Source of the DNA: Paraburkholderia acidisoli
Lineage (GTDB): Bacteria; Pseudomonadota; Gammaproteobacteria; Burkholderiales; Burkholderiaceae
Length of the DNA: 64,000 nt
Assembly: GCF_009789675.1 (NCBI RefSeq)
Contig: NZ_CP046913.1
Coordinates: forward strand, 1,488,001 to 1,552,000
Reading direction: 5' to 3'
Shown here: positions 1-9,280 of the stretch, in pieces
Position numbering within the stretch: the first letter of the stretch is position 1
Layout: the number at the start of each line of letters is the position of its first letter
Program-made: the position numbers and the translations under genes
Notes under the pieces: generated by a model
Database searches by the model: none
The model's input: the letters and a program-made list of their open reading frames with translations, nothing else
What the model was told of the DNA's origin: nothing

Positions 1-2
1 TC

Positions 3-1256
3 GCGGTTGGACCGACGAGCGAATTGCCCGCCACGGCGGACGAGGTGATCGACGCGAGCGGCCTGATCGTCACACCGGGCCTCGTCAACACGCATCACCA
101 CATGTATCAGAGCCTCACGCGCGCCGTGCCCGCCGCGCAGGACGCCGAGCTGTTCGGCTGGCTCACGAGTCTGTACAAGGTGTGGGCGCATCTCACGCCC
201 GAGATGATCGAGGTGTCGACGCTCACGGCGATGGCGGAATTGCTGCTCTCGGGCTGCACCACGTCGAGCGACCATCTTTACATCTATCCGAACGGCAGCC
301 GTCTCGACGACAGCATTCGCGCCGCGCAGCGCATCGGCATGCGTTTTCATGCGAGCCGCGGCAGCATGAGCGTCGGGCAGAAGGACGGCGGCTTGCCGCC
401 CGATTCGGTGGTCGAGCGCGAGGACGCGATTCTCGCCGACACGCAACGCCTGATCGAGACGTATCACGACGCGGGCCGTTACGCGATGCTGCGCGTCGTG
501 GTCGCGCCGTGCTCGCCGTTTTCGGTGAGCCGCGACCTGATGCGCGAGTCGGCGGTGCTGGCGCGGCACTACGGCGTATCGATGCATACGCATCTCGCCG
601 AGAACGTCAACGACATCGCCTATAGCCGCGAGAAGTTCGGCATGACACCGGCGCAATATGCCGAAGACCTCGGCTGGGTCGGCCGCGACGTGTGGCATGC
701 GCACTGCGTCCAGCTCGACGATCACGGCATCGGCCTGTTCGGGCGCACGGGCACCGGCATCGCGCATTGTCCGTGCTCGAACATGCGGCTTGCATCGGGT
801 ATTGCGCCCGTGAAGAAGATGCGGCTCGCGGGCGTGCCGGTCGGCCTCGGGGTGGACGGCTCGGCCTCGAACGACGGTGCGCAGATGATCGGCGAGGCGC
901 GTCAGGCCATGCTGCTCGCGCGCGTGGGCTTCGGCCCCGACGCGATGACGGCGCGCGAAGCGCTCGAGATCGCCACGCGGGGCGGCGCGCGGGTGCTGGG
1001 CCGCGACGATATCGGCGCGCTCGAGCCCGGCATGGCCGCCGACTTCGTGGCGTTCGATCTGCGCACGCCGCAGTTCGCGGGCGCGCTGCACGATCCGGTC
1101 GCGGCGCTGGTGTTCTGCGCGCCGTCACAGGTCGCGCTGAACGTGATCGACGGCCGCGTGGTGGTGAAGGACGGCGTGCTGCAAACGCTGGAACTCGGGC
1201 CGGTGATCGAGCGGCACAACGGGCTCGCCGCGCAGCTCGCGAATCTGGCGCGTTAG
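3..1256 (+). CDS. 8-oxoguanine deaminase-like amidohydrolase (5' end outside window)
   Basis: Zinc-dependent deaminase of the amidohydrolase superfamily, closest in motifs to 8-oxoguanine deaminase and hydroxydechloroatrazine ethylaminohydrolase. The frame is open to the left edge (codons run from base 3), so the true start is missing; a TTG at 24 is internal. Visible metal and catalytic motifs in order are NTHHHMYQ, MHTHLAEN, WHAHCVQLD and GLGVDGSASNDG, which supply the His ligands, the catalytic Glu/His and the final Asp. The C-terminus returns to the small beta domain typical of the family. The purine-type ABC importer starting at 2543 fits a role in purine base breakdown. The family is clear; the exact substrate is inferred. 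Confidence 0.88.
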   Translation, partial: AVGPTSELPATADEVIDASGLIVTPGLVNTHHHMYQSLTRAVPAAQDAELFGWLTSLYKVWAHLTPEMIEVSTLTAMAELLLSGCTTSSDHLYIYPNGSRLDDSIRAAQRIGMRFHASRGSMSVGQKDGGLPPDSVVEREDAILADTQRLIETYHDAGRYAMLRVVVAPCSPFSVSRDLMRESAVLARHYGVSMHTHLAENVNDIAYSREKFGMTPAQYAEDLGWVGRDVWHAHCVQLDDHGIGLFGRTGTGIAHCPCSNMRLASGIAPVKKMRLAGVPVGLGVDGSASNDGAQMIGEARQAMLLARVGFGPDAMTAREALEIATRGGARVLGRDDIGALEPGMAADFVAFDLRTPQFAGALHDPVAALVFCAPSQVALNVIDGRVVVKDGVLQTLELGPVIERHNGLAAQLANLAR

Positions 1257-1296
1257 CGGGAAGGGGAGCGTTTCGCGCGCAACCCGCCGCGCCTGT

Positions 1297-1323
1297 GAAA
1301 AGAGCCGCGCTCAGGCGGCTCTT
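1297..1323 (-). terminator. Rho-independent terminator of the LysR gene
   Basis: A 9-bp stem (AAGAGCCGC at 1300-1308 with GCGGCTCTT at 1315-1323) has a 6-nt loop. On the minus strand it is followed by a short T run. It lies just past the stop codon of the LysR gene. Confidence 0.7.
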
Positions 1324-1332
1324 GCGGGCGGA

Positions 1333-2265
1333 TCAAGGCTTGTCGATCAGCGTTTTGGTGGCCTCGGCGACGAGGCTGCGCAGCCAGCGCACTTCGTCGG
1401 AGTAATGGCAGCGCTCGTGCCACAGCTGGTAGTACTGCATCGGCGGAAAGTCGAGCGGCGCCGGCACGACCGTGAGCGGCAGGAAGCGCGCGTAGTGATC
1501 GGCGAACAGGCGCGTGGTCGTGAAGATCAGATCCGACTTGATGAGCACGTACGGCGCGAGATTGAAGTACGGCAGCGTGACGACCACGTGGCGCTTGAGG
1601 CGCTCGCGCGCGAGATGCACGTCGATGGCGCCGCGCTGGCCCACGGAGTAGGGCGTGGGCGCGAGATGCGGCGCGTTGAGGTACTGGTCGAGCGTGAGGC
1701 CGCCGCGCTTGGCGAACGGATGCGTGTTGCTCATCAGGCACACGATCTGGTCGACGAACAGATTCGAGAGGTGCAGCTGCTCGGGCGGTTCGGGCCAGTT
1801 ACCGATGACGATGTCGAGCTTGCCCTCCTCGAGCGCGAGTTCGTAGTCGAACGCGGGCCCGAGCGAATGGAATTCGAGCGTGGCATTGGGCGCGGCCTGG
1901 CGGAAGCGCTCGACCACGGTGGGCACGAACAGCACGTTGAGATAGTCGGGGCAGCCGATGCGGTAACAGCGGATAGACGTGGCCGGATCGAAATTGTGCT
2001 GCTGGAAGCGGATGCGCTCGATTTCGCGCAGCGCGTTCTGCACTGGTTCGAGCAGGCGCAGGCCGTACTCCGTGGGCACCATGCCGGACTTGCCGCGCAC
2101 GAGTAGCGGGTCGCCGGTGATGTCGCGCAGGCGCCGCAAGGCGGCGCTGATGGCGGGTTGCGACTGGTTGAGCTTGACGGCGGCGCGGGTGACGCTGCGC
2201 TCCATCAGAAGGGTGTGCAAGACGCGCAAAAGATACGTGTCGATCGCCTCGCGTTGCTGACTCAT
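1333..2265 (-). CDS. LysR-family transcriptional regulator
   Basis: Transcription factor of 310 residues, normal LysR length. The N-terminal winged helix-turn-helix is at residues 10-65, with the SVTRAAVKLNQSQPAISAALRRLR core. The rest is the periplasmic-binding-like effector domain (about 92-300). It is divergent from the BMP-type ABC importer across a 277-bp gap (2266-2542), and tail-to-tail with the amidohydrolase. It is therefore the likely regulator of purine uptake and breakdown here, probably sensing a purine base or product. That role is inferred from position only. The gap is AT-rich near 2275-2335, where both promoters probably lie. Confidence 0.9.
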   Translation of the reverse strand: MSQQREAIDTYLLRVLHTLLMERSVTRAAVKLNQSQPAISAALRRLRDITGDPLLVRGKSGMVPTEYGLRLLEPVQNALREIERIRFQQHNFDPATSIRCYRIGCPDYLNVLFVPTVVERFRQAAPNATLEFHSLGPAFDYELALEEGKLDIVIGNWPEPPEQLHLSNLFVDQIVCLMSNTHPFAKRGGLTLDQYLNAPHLAPTPYSVGQRGAIDVHLARERLKRHVVVTLPYFNLAPYVLIKSDLIFTTTRLFADHYARFLPLTVVPAPLDFPPMQYYQLWHERCHYSDEVRWLRSLVAEATKTLIDKP

Positions 2266-2542
2266 GAACTCTCCGAATTATATGTTCTGGCTGATCGATG
2301 GGCTTCGTGGGTATATGGTTTTTAATATGGACAAAAAGGGCCGTCAAGCGGGGCTTTCTACGGATACGCGCCGTGCCGATGCGCGATGCGTGCCTTGCGG
2401 CAACGCGGATTTTTGATGGCTCGACGTTCTGGTACCCAACAGGTATCGTCACCCGGCACGGCCGCGCTTCTGTGGGAAACCACGCGAACGGCTGCAAGAA
2501 AAACGGCAAGCGAACAGCAATAACGTACTACGGCGGAACTTC

Positions 2543-4174
2543 ATGGGCGATTCTTCTCTAGACGCGGCATCGGCCGAAACGCGGCGCAATAGCGTCCCGC
2601 GGCTCGCGCTCACCGGCATCACGAAGCAGTATCCCGCCGTGCGCGCCAACGACGACGTGACGCTCACGGTCGCGCCCGGCGAGATCCACGCGTTGCTCGG
2701 CGAAAACGGCGCGGGCAAGAGCACGCTCATGAAGATCGTCTACGGCGCGGTGCGGCCCGACGCGGGCGAGATCCGCTGGGAAGGCCAGCCGGTGGAGATC
2801 GCGAGCCCGGCGGCCGCGCGCAAGCTCGGCATCGGCATGGTGTTCCAGCATTTTTCGCTGTTCGAAACGCTGACGGTGGGCGAAAACATCGCGCTCTCGC
2901 TCGACGAGCCGTTCGATCTCAAGGCGCTGGCCGCGCGCATTCGCGAGGTGTCGGGGCAGTACGGGCTCGACGTCGATCCGCAGCGCCACGTGCACAGCCT
3001 CACCGTGGGCGAGCGCCAGCGCGTGGAAATCGTGCGCTGCCTGCTGCAAAACCCACGGCTCCTCATCATGGACGAGCCCACTTCCGTGCTCACGCCGCAG
3101 GCGGTGCGCAAGCTGTTCGGCACGCTGCGGCGGCTCGCCTCGGAAGGCTGCAGCATTCTCTATATCAGCCACAAGCTCGACGAAATTCAGGAACTCTGCG
3201 ACACGGCCACGGTGCTGCGCGGCGGCAAGGTCACGGGCCACGTCACGCCGCGCGACGAAACTCACGCGTCGCTCGCGCGGCTCATGGTTGGCCGCGAGTT
3301 GCCCGATTACACACGCCGCGCCCACACGCCCGGCGACGTGCTGCTCGACGTGAAGGATCTGTCGATGCCGAGCGACGACCCGTTCGGCACCTCGCTCGCC
3401 AGCGTTTCGTTCGGCGTGCACGCGGGCGAAATTCTGGGCATTGCCGGCGTATCGGGTAACGGTCAGGCCGAATTGCTGGCCGCGCTTTCGGGCGAAGCGC
3501 AGGCGGGCCGCCATCACGTGGCCGCCGGCGCCGTGACGATCTGCGGCAAGCCCGCGGGCCGTCTCCCGGCGGGCGCGCGGCGCAAGCTCGGCTTCGCGTT
3601 CGTGCCGGAAGAGCGGCTCGGTCGCGGCGCGGTCCCGGCGATGTCGCTCTCGGAAAACGCGCTGCTCACGGCGCATCGCGAAGGCATGGTGCGTTCGGGC
3701 TGGCTCAAGACCGGTGCGATGCGGGCGTTCGCCGAGCGCTGCATCGGCGCGTTCGACGTGCGCTGCGGCGGCCCCGATGCGCTCGCGCAAAGTCTGTCGG
3801 GCGGCAATCTGCAGAAGTTCATTGTTGGCCGCGAGATCCTGCAAACGCCGAAAGTGCTCGTGGTCGCGCAACCCACGTGGGGCGTCGACGTGGGCGCGGC
3901 GGCGTTCATTCGCCAGCAGTTGCTCGATCTCTCGGCGCGCGGCGTGGCGATTCTCGTGATCTCCGAAGAACTCGAGGAACTGTTCGACATCTGCGATCGC
4001 ATTGCCGTGCTCGCGGGCGGACGTCTCTCCCCGGCGCGCTTGACGGGCGAGACCAACGCCGAGGAAATCGGCCGCTGGATGGCGGGGCTGTTCGGCGAGC
4101 GCGCGGCGCAGGACGGCGGCCCGGGCAATCGTCAGGATAACGAACCGCCTGCGCAATCCGTCGCGCACGCCTGA
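2543..4174 (+). CDS. BMP-family (nucleoside/purine) ABC importer, ATPase with two nucleotide-binding domains
   Basis: Energises uptake by the two permeases downstream. The 543 residues hold two fused ATPase domains. Domain 1 has Walker A GENGAGKST (about 53-61), a variant signature LTVGERQRVEIV and Walker B LLIMDEPT. Domain 2 has a P-loop without Lys (GVSGNGQAE), a good LSGGNLQK signature, and VVAQPTWGVD, where the catalytic Asp-Glu pair is replaced by Ala-Gln. This asymmetry is usual for YufO/NupA-like ATPases, so only one site is likely fully active. It is the first gene of a four-gene operon; the next ATG is 45 bp past its stop. A weak ribosome site precedes the ATG. Confidence 0.93.
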   Translation: MGDSSLDAASAETRRNSVPRLALTGITKQYPAVRANDDVTLTVAPGEIHALLGENGAGKSTLMKIVYGAVRPDAGEIRWEGQPVEIASPAAARKLGIGMVFQHFSLFETLTVGENIALSLDEPFDLKALAARIREVSGQYGLDVDPQRHVHSLTVGERQRVEIVRCLLQNPRLLIMDEPTSVLTPQAVRKLFGTLRRLASEGCSILYISHKLDEIQELCDTATVLRGGKVTGHVTPRDETHASLARLMVGRELPDYTRRAHTPGDVLLDVKDLSMPSDDPFGTSLASVSFGVHAGEILGIAGVSGNGQAELLAALSGEAQAGRHHVAAGAVTICGKPAGRLPAGARRKLGFAFVPEERLGRGAVPAMSLSENALLTAHREGMVRSGWLKTGAMRAFAERCIGAFDVRCGGPDALAQSLSGGNLQKFIVGREILQTPKVLVVAQPTWGVDVGAAAFIRQQLLDLSARGVAILVISEELEELFDICDRIAVLAGGRLSPARLTGETNAEEIGRWMAGLFGERAAQDGGPGNRQDNEPPAQSVAHA

Positions 4175-4219
4175 ATTCGGGCACGACTGAATCACAAGAC
4201 CGACCACCCACTGCACGCC

Positions 4220-5338
4220 ATGATCTTTCCGTATCGACTCGAAGCTCGCACGGCGCCCTCGCGCACGGTGCGCATTGCCGTGCCGCTGATTGCCGCGGCG
4301 CTCACGCTCGCCATCGGCTTCCTGATTTTCGGCCTCGTGGGCCGCGATCCCGTGCAGGCGATGCACGCGTTCTTCATCGAACCGCTCTCGAGCGTCAACG
4401 GCTGGAGCGAACTGCTGCTCAAGGCGTCGCCGCTTTGCCTGATCGCGCTCGGTCTCGCGGCCGGGTATCGCGCGAACGTCTGGAACATAGGCGCGGAAGG
4501 CCAGATGGTGCTCGGCGGCATCGCGGCGAGCGGCGTGGCGATTTACTTCGACCAGGCCTCGGGCTGGTGGATCCTGTTCCTCATGATGATCGCGGGCGTG
4601 CTCGGCGGCATGGCATGGGCGGCGATTCCCGCCTGGCTCAAAAGCCGCTTCAACACCAACGAAATTCTCGTGAGCCTGATGCTCACCTACGTGGCCACGC
4701 AACTGCTGATCTGGCTCGTGAGCGGTCCGTGGCGCGATCCGCAGGGCATGAACTTTCCGCTTTCGGAGATGTTCAGCGGCGACGCGCTGTATCCCACCTT
4801 CGGCGGCGACTGGCGTATTCACTGGCTGCGCGGCACGCGCCTGAACGCGTCGATTTTTCTCACGCTCGCGGCCATTCCGCTCGTGTGGCTGTTCATGCGC
4901 CGCAGCTTCGCCGGTTATCGCATGAGCGTAGGCGGTCTCGCGCCGCTGGCCGCGCGCTATGCCGGTTTCTCGGAGAAGAAAACCATCTGGACGTCGCTGC
5001 TGCTCTCGGGCGGTCTCGCGGGGCTCGCGGGCATGGGCGAGATCGCGGGACCGATCGGCCAGTTGCAGGCCACGTGGTCGCCGGGCTACGGGTTCACGGC
5101 GATCATCGTCGTGTTCGTCGGGCGGCTGCATCCGGTGGGCATCGTGCTCGCGAGTCTGCTGATGGCGCTGCTCTATCTCGGCGGCGAAGCGGTGCAGACC
5201 TCGCTGCAACTGCCGCAGGCGCTCTCGGGCGTGTTCCAGGGCTTGCTGCTCTTCTGCCTGCTGGGCGCGGATCTGTTCGTGAACTATCGCGTGCGCCGCC
5301 GTCATGCCCTCATCGACACCACCACGAAACAAGCCTAA
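4220..5338 (+). CDS. BMP-family ABC importer, permease 1
   Basis: Inner-membrane channel subunit of 372 residues, of the branched-chain/ribose-type permease fold (YufP/NupB-like). The first membrane helix is at about 20-40 (VPLIAAALTLAIGFLIFGLVG). The hallmark segment GYRANVWNIGAEGQMVLGGI follows, then NTNEILVSLMLTY. About eight or more hydrophobic helices are visible. The stop codon lies 4 bp before the start of permease 2, which implies translational coupling. Together with the ATPase and binding protein it should carry nucleosides or purine bases. Confidence 0.92.
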   Translation: MIFPYRLEARTAPSRTVRIAVPLIAAALTLAIGFLIFGLVGRDPVQAMHAFFIEPLSSVNGWSELLLKASPLCLIALGLAAGYRANVWNIGAEGQMVLGGIAASGVAIYFDQASGWWILFLMMIAGVLGGMAWAAIPAWLKSRFNTNEILVSLMLTYVATQLLIWLVSGPWRDPQGMNFPLSEMFSGDALYPTFGGDWRIHWLRGTRLNASIFLTLAAIPLVWLFMRRSFAGYRMSVGGLAPLAARYAGFSEKKTIWTSLLLSGGLAGLAGMGEIAGPIGQLQATWSPGYGFTAIIVVFVGRLHPVGIVLASLLMALLYLGGEAVQTSLQLPQALSGVFQGLLLFCLLGADLFVNYRVRRRHALIDTTTKQA

Positions 5339-5342
5339 CGCC

Positions 5343-6272
5343 ATGGATATCCAGCAAGCCAGTTCGCTCGCGTCGAGCGCCGTCACCGCCGCCATTCCGC
5401 TGATGTTCGCGGGCGTGGGCGAACTCGTCACGGAAAAGTCGGGCGTGCTCAACCTCGGCGTCGAAGGCATGATGCTGATGGGCGCCGTGACCGGCTACGC
5501 CGTCACCACGATCACGGGCAGTCCGTGGCTCGGCCTGCTCGCGGGCATGGGCGCGGGCGTGGCGATGGCGCTGCTGTTCGGCTTTCTCACGCTTACCATG
5601 CTGGCGAACCAGGTCGCCACCGGGCTTTCGCTGACGATCTTCGGCGTGGGTTTGTCCGCGTACGTGGGCAAGCCGTACACCTCGGCCGCGACCTCGGCAA
5701 CGATCGCCGCCTGGCCGATTCCGGGCCTCTCGCACCTGCCCGTGCTCGGGCCCGCGCTGTTCAACCTCACGCCGGTGGACTATCTCGCGTTCGTCATGTT
5801 CGCCGTGGTCGGCTGGTTCCTCTATCGCACGCGCGCCGGGCTCGTGCTGCGCTCCGTTGGCGAGTCGCCGCAGGTCGCGCATTCGGTGGGCTTTCCCGTG
5901 ATCGGCGTGCGCTACGGCGCGACCGCATTCGGCGGCGCGATGGCCGGGCTCGCGGGCAGCTATTACTCGGTCGTGCAACTGCATTTGTGGCAGGAGCAGA
6001 TCACGGCCGGGCGCGGCTGGATCGCGCTCGCGCTGGTGGTGTTCGCCACGTGGCGTCCGGGCCGCCTGTTGATCGGCGCGCTGCTGTTCGGCGCGGTCAC
6101 GGGCGCGCAGTTCTATGCGCAGGCCATTGGCGTGCCGGTGCCCACGCAGTTCCTCGCCATGCTGCCGTACGTCGCCACCGTGGTGGTGCTCGTGCTCATC
6201 TCGCGCAACCCGAACACCATTCGACTGAACGCGCCGGCCTCGCTCGGCAAGCCGTTCTTTGGCGCCGCCTAG
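5343..6272 (+). CDS. BMP-family ABC importer, permease 2
   Basis: Second channel subunit (309 residues, YufQ/NupC-like). It carries the family segment [19 protein letters not shown] near the N-terminus and many hydrophobic helices. I chose the ATG at 5343 (MDIQQASS), 4 bp after the stop of permease 1. An in-frame ATG at 5304 would overlap permease 1 by 35 bp and add 13 polar residues. It is followed by a short tandem repeat and then the binding-protein gene. Confidence 0.92.
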   Translation: MDIQQASSLASSAVTAAIPLMFAGVGELVTEKSGVLNLGVEGMMLMGAVTGYAVTTITGSPWLGLLAGMGAGVAMALLFGFLTLTMLANQVATGLSLTIFGVGLSAYVGKPYTSAATSATIAAWPIPGLSHLPVLGPALFNLTPVDYLAFVMFAVVGWFLYRTRAGLVLRSVGESPQVAHSVGFPVIGVRYGATAFGGAMAGLAGSYYSVVQLHLWQEQITAGRGWIALALVVFATWRPGRLLIGALLFGAVTGAQFYAQAIGVPVPTQFLAMLPYVATVVVLVLISRNPNTIRLNAPASLGKPFFGAA

Positions 6273-6302
6273 GTGGGGCCGCCCAGGTGGGGCCGCCCAG
6301 GT
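6271..6302. repeat. 14-bp tandem direct repeat (2.3 copies)
   Basis: The unit AGGTGGGGCCGCCC occurs at 6271-6284 and 6285-6298, followed by a partial AGGT. The first copy overlaps the stop codon of permease 2. It lies in the 77-bp spacer before the binding-protein gene. Confidence 0.85.
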
Positions 6303-6349
6303 CATTGATTGCATTCGCCGCTTTATCTATTTACGACAGGAGATCCACG

Positions 6350-7435
6350 ATGAAAAAAACCATCCTGACCGCTTTCGCCGTTGCCGCCGCGTGCGGCACG
6401 GCGGCGCTCGCGAGCACGGCGCAGGCCGCCGACGCGCCGGGCGTCGCGTTCGTCTACCTCGGCAATCCGGGCGATGCCGGCTGGACCTACGCGCACGATC
6501 AGGGCTCGAAGATGGCCGAGCAGAAGTTCGGCAACAAGATCAAGATCACGCGCGTGGAAAACGTGCCGGAATCGGCGGACTCAGAACGCGTGTTCCGCGA
6601 TCTCGCGAGCAAGGGCAACAAGATCATCTTCGGTTCGAGCTTCGGTTATCAGGACTTCGAACTCAAGGTCGCCAAGGATTTCCCCGACACGGTCTTCCTG
6701 CACGCGACCGGCTACAAGAAGGCGCCGAACTTCGGCACCTATGACGTGCGCATGTATCAGGGCGCGTATCTCGCGGGCGTCGCGGCCGGTTATGCGACGA
6801 AGACGAACACGCTCGGCTTCGTGGCGTCGGTGCCGATTCCCGAAGTCGTGCGCAACATCAACGCCTACACGCTGGGCGCGCGCTCGGTGAATCCGAAGGT
6901 CCACACCAAGGTCATCTGGATCAACAGCTGGTTCGATCCGGGCAAGGAAAAGCAGGCCGCCGAAACGCTGATCGGGCAGGGCGCCGACGTGCTGCTGCAA
7001 AACACCGACTCGAGCGCCACGCTCGCCACCGCCGAAGAGAAGCACGTGCACGCGTTCGGCTGGGATTCGAACATGAAGAAGTTCGGTCCGCACGCGCACC
7101 TCGGCTCGGTGGAAGCGAACTGGGGCGTGTACTACACGGCCGTGATCCAGCAGGTGCTCGACGGCAAGTGGAAGAACGATCCCGTGTGGTGGGGCATTCC
7201 GCAGAAGGCCGTCGATCTCGGCGACGTGAACACCGCCGATCTCTCCGCCGACGCGCAGAAGGCCGTGGCCGCGAAGCGCGAAGCCATCGCGGGCGGCAAG
7301 TGGGACGTGTTCACGGGCCCGATCAAGGATCAGTCGGGCGCCGTCAAGGTGCCGGCCGGCAAGACGCTCACCGACCCGGAACTGCAGCGTCTGAACTGGT
7401 ACGTGGAAGGCGTGGACGGCTCGCTGCCGAAGTAA
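6350..7435 (+). CDS. BMP-family periplasmic binding protein of the ABC importer
   Basis: Substrate-binding protein of 361 residues in the basic membrane protein (Bmp/Med, PnrA-like) family, which binds nucleosides or purines. It has a typical Sec signal peptide with cleavage expected after STAQA (about residue 26). There is no lipobox Cys, so it should be soluble in the periplasm. The segments VAFVYLGNPGDAGWTYAHDQG and FGSSFGYQDF are family-like. A strong CAGGAGA ribosome site lies 7 bp before the ATG. It is the last gene of the importer operon and is followed by a strong hairpin. Confidence 0.92.
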   Translation: MKKTILTAFAVAAACGTAALASTAQAADAPGVAFVYLGNPGDAGWTYAHDQGSKMAEQKFGNKIKITRVENVPESADSERVFRDLASKGNKIIFGSSFGYQDFELKVAKDFPDTVFLHATGYKKAPNFGTYDVRMYQGAYLAGVAAGYATKTNTLGFVASVPIPEVVRNINAYTLGARSVNPKVHTKVIWINSWFDPGKEKQAAETLIGQGADVLLQNTDSSATLATAEEKHVHAFGWDSNMKKFGPHAHLGSVEANWGVYYTAVIQQVLDGKWKNDPVWWGIPQKAVDLGDVNTADLSADAQKAVAAKREAIAGGKWDVFTGPIKDQSGAVKVPAGKTLTDPELQRLNWYVEGVDGSLPK

Positions 7436-7508
7436 GTTGACGTTGGGCCGATGCGCCGTTCAGTTGCGGCGCGCCGGCTTTCCTCCGACGATTTCAGCCG
7501 TCGGACGC

Positions 7509-7554
7509 AAAACGGCTGCGCGACCCTTGCGGGTTCGCGCAGCCGTTTCGTTTT
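7509..7554 (+). terminator. Terminator of the BMP importer operon (bidirectional)
   Basis: AAACGGCTGCGCGA (7510-7523) pairs with TCGCGCAGCCGTTT (7535-7548), with extra CCC/GGG pairing inside. CGTTTT follows on the plus strand. On the minus strand TTTTGC follows, so it can also end the convergent dodecin transcript. Confidence 0.85.
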
Positions 7555-7584
7555 GGCGGTCGCGCTCGAAGACGAGAAAACGCG

Positions 7585-7794
7585 TCAATCGTCGAGTCGC
7601 ATGCCGACCTTGATCGTGACCTGCCAGAACGAGATCTGATCGTGCTCGATCAGCCCGCGCGTCTCCACGACCTCGAACCAGTGCAACTGACGCAGCGTTT
7701 TCGAGGCGCGGGCGATGGCGCAGCGAATGGCGTCGTCGCTGGACACCTTGGACGAGCCGGTGAGTTCGATCTGCTTGTAGACGTGGTCACTCAT
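7585..7794 (-). CDS. Dodecin family flavin-binding protein
   Basis: Small protein of 69 residues, the normal dodecin length. It forms hollow 12-mers that store or buffer flavins in the cytoplasm. The sequence shows the beta-alpha-beta-beta pattern. It starts [15 protein letters not shown]; a helix [14 protein letters not shown] follows, then [11 protein letters not shown] with the Trp expected to stack on flavin, and the paired final strands [18 protein letters not shown] precedes the ATG by about 9 bp. It stands alone, convergent with the BMP operon. Confidence 0.9.
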   Translation of the reverse strand: MSDHVYKQIELTGSSKVSSDDAIRCAIARASKTLRQLHWFEVVETRGLIEHDQISFWQVTIKVGMRLDD

Positions 7795-7974
7795 GACAGG
7801 GTCTCCGCGGGGGCGCGAGTGGGGCGCCCGACGAGGGAAACAGGCGCCAACGGAGTATAGATAGCGGATCAGAATGCCGACGCCTAGGTAAAGCAAACCC
7901 TGGCGTCGTGGCGTCGGTATCATGGCGGCGCGCGTGACGGCGCGCGCGGGCAACGACCACACAGGAGACGGGAG

Positions 7975-8865
7975 ATGGACAGGCAGGCGCTGGGCTTTTG
8001 CGGACCGGGATTGATGGGCGCGCCGATGATCGGGCATTTGTTGCGCGCGGGTCACGCGGTGCAAGTCTGGAACCGCACGCCGGCCAAGGCCGAAGCGCTG
8101 GTTGCGGCAGGCGCCAGCGTCGCGCCGGCGCCACGCGCGCTCGCCGTGAACGCCGACGTGGTGCTGCTGTGCGTGGCCGACGCGGCCGCGGTGGAAGCGG
8201 TCGTGTTCGGCGAACAGGGGCTGCTCGGCGCGGGCGCGGCGGTACGCACACGTTGCATCGTCGATCATTCGAGCATTCCGCCCGACGTCACGCGTGCGCT
8301 CGCGCAACGCGCGGCGGCGCTGGGCGTGGCATGGGTCGATGCGCCGGTCTCGGGCGGCGTGGCGGGCGCGCAGAACGGCACGCTCGCGATCATGGCGGGC
8401 GGGGCGGCCGCCGACGTCGAAGCGGTGGCGCCCATCCTGAGCGCCTATGCGGCGCGCGTGACGCACATGGGCGCGGTGGGCGCGGGTCAGACCACCAAGC
8501 TCTGCAATCAGGCGATCGTCACGGCAACCGTATGTGCGATCGCCGAGGCGGTGAGCCTCGCGCGCCGCAGCGGCATCGACGCCGCCAAATTGCCCGAGGC
8601 GCTCGCGGGCGGCTGGGCCGACTCGACGCTATTGCGCACCTTCGTGCCGCGCATGACGCAGGACGGGCTCGAACCCATCGGCGCGCTCCGCACATTCCAG
8701 AAGGACGTGGAGACGATCGCGGCGGCCGCGGCCCAGACCGGCACGCCCATGCCCGTTTCGGGTGCGGTCCAGCAGATTTTGCGACTCGGCGCCGCAATGG
8801 GACTCGCCGACGCGGACTTTTCCGGTTTCGTCGAGATCCTGCAAACGCCGCGCGGCGGCGCCTGA
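7975..8865 (+). CDS. NAD(P)-dependent beta-hydroxyacid dehydrogenase (HIBADH/GarR-like)
   Basis: Oxidoreductase of 296 residues in the 3-hydroxyisobutyrate dehydrogenase / 2-hydroxy-3-oxopropionate reductase family. The Rossmann motif [12 protein letters not shown] is at about 7-18. The substrate-binding segment [19 protein letters not shown] and the catalytic Lys in [11 protein letters not shown] are intact. A CAGGAGA ribosome site precedes the ATG. It is a single gene, separated from dodecin by a divergent 180-bp gap. Exact substrate unknown. Confidence 0.88.
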   Translation: MDRQALGFCGPGLMGAPMIGHLLRAGHAVQVWNRTPAKAEALVAAGASVAPAPRALAVNADVVLLCVADAAAVEAVVFGEQGLLGAGAAVRTRCIVDHSSIPPDVTRALAQRAAALGVAWVDAPVSGGVAGAQNGTLAIMAGGAAADVEAVAPILSAYAARVTHMGAVGAGQTTKLCNQAIVTATVCAIAEAVSLARRSGIDAAKLPEALAGGWADSTLLRTFVPRMTQDGLEPIGALRTFQKDVETIAAAAAQTGTPMPVSGAVQQILRLGAAMGLADADFSGFVEILQTPRGGA

Positions 8866-9280
8866 ACGGCCGGACGGGCGATAGGGCGGGCGTTCGGGCG
8901 AGAACTCGCCGCCACCGCGCCAGCTCGCGCGGTGTTTGGCACGCGTTTCGCATGCGTTTTCGCATCGTCGTCGTGATCGGCGACGTCGCCGGTATTCACA
9001 TTGCCCACATTCGCGCGTGGCATGCTCGGCGGACGAGCGGCGCGCCGGCGCGATCCGCGCCCCTTTTTTCGGACACGGGACCGCCCGCGCACCGCGTGGG
9101 ACGCACGCGCGATGCGCAACCGGCATTTCCGGCGCATTCGCCGGATATCGGGAGTCGCGGGGCGTCGCGTTGTCGCGAAAGCGCGTCGCCGTGGCCGCCT
9201 GACCAGCCCGCGCTCACGCGCTGTGCACCATAACCTGCTAAAATTACAGGTTTTTCGTCGATCTACTTTCGGGACGCGCT
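8866..9280. other. 415-bp non-coding gap before ybiT
   Basis: No coding frame with plausible start and composition. The only structure I see is an inverted repeat at the right end, AACCTG (9232-9237) and CAGGTT (9247-9252). It encloses an AT-rich TAAAAT and is followed by five Ts. It lies 28 bp before the ybiT start and probably marks its promoter region. Confidence 0.6.

Noticed and set aside
2266..2542. Possible purine riboswitch in the leader of the BMP importer
   Set aside because: It contains AATATGG and TTTCTACGG, reminiscent of purine riboswitch joints, but the spacing between them is about 23 nt and the pairing stems do not form, so I do not call one.
2558..5470. Very long open frame (970 codons) antisense to the BMP importer ATPase and permease genes
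   Set aside because: It is a mirror of high-GC coding sequence on the other strand: Arg/His/Ala-rich, no domain, no ribosome site, and the plus-strand genes have clear families.
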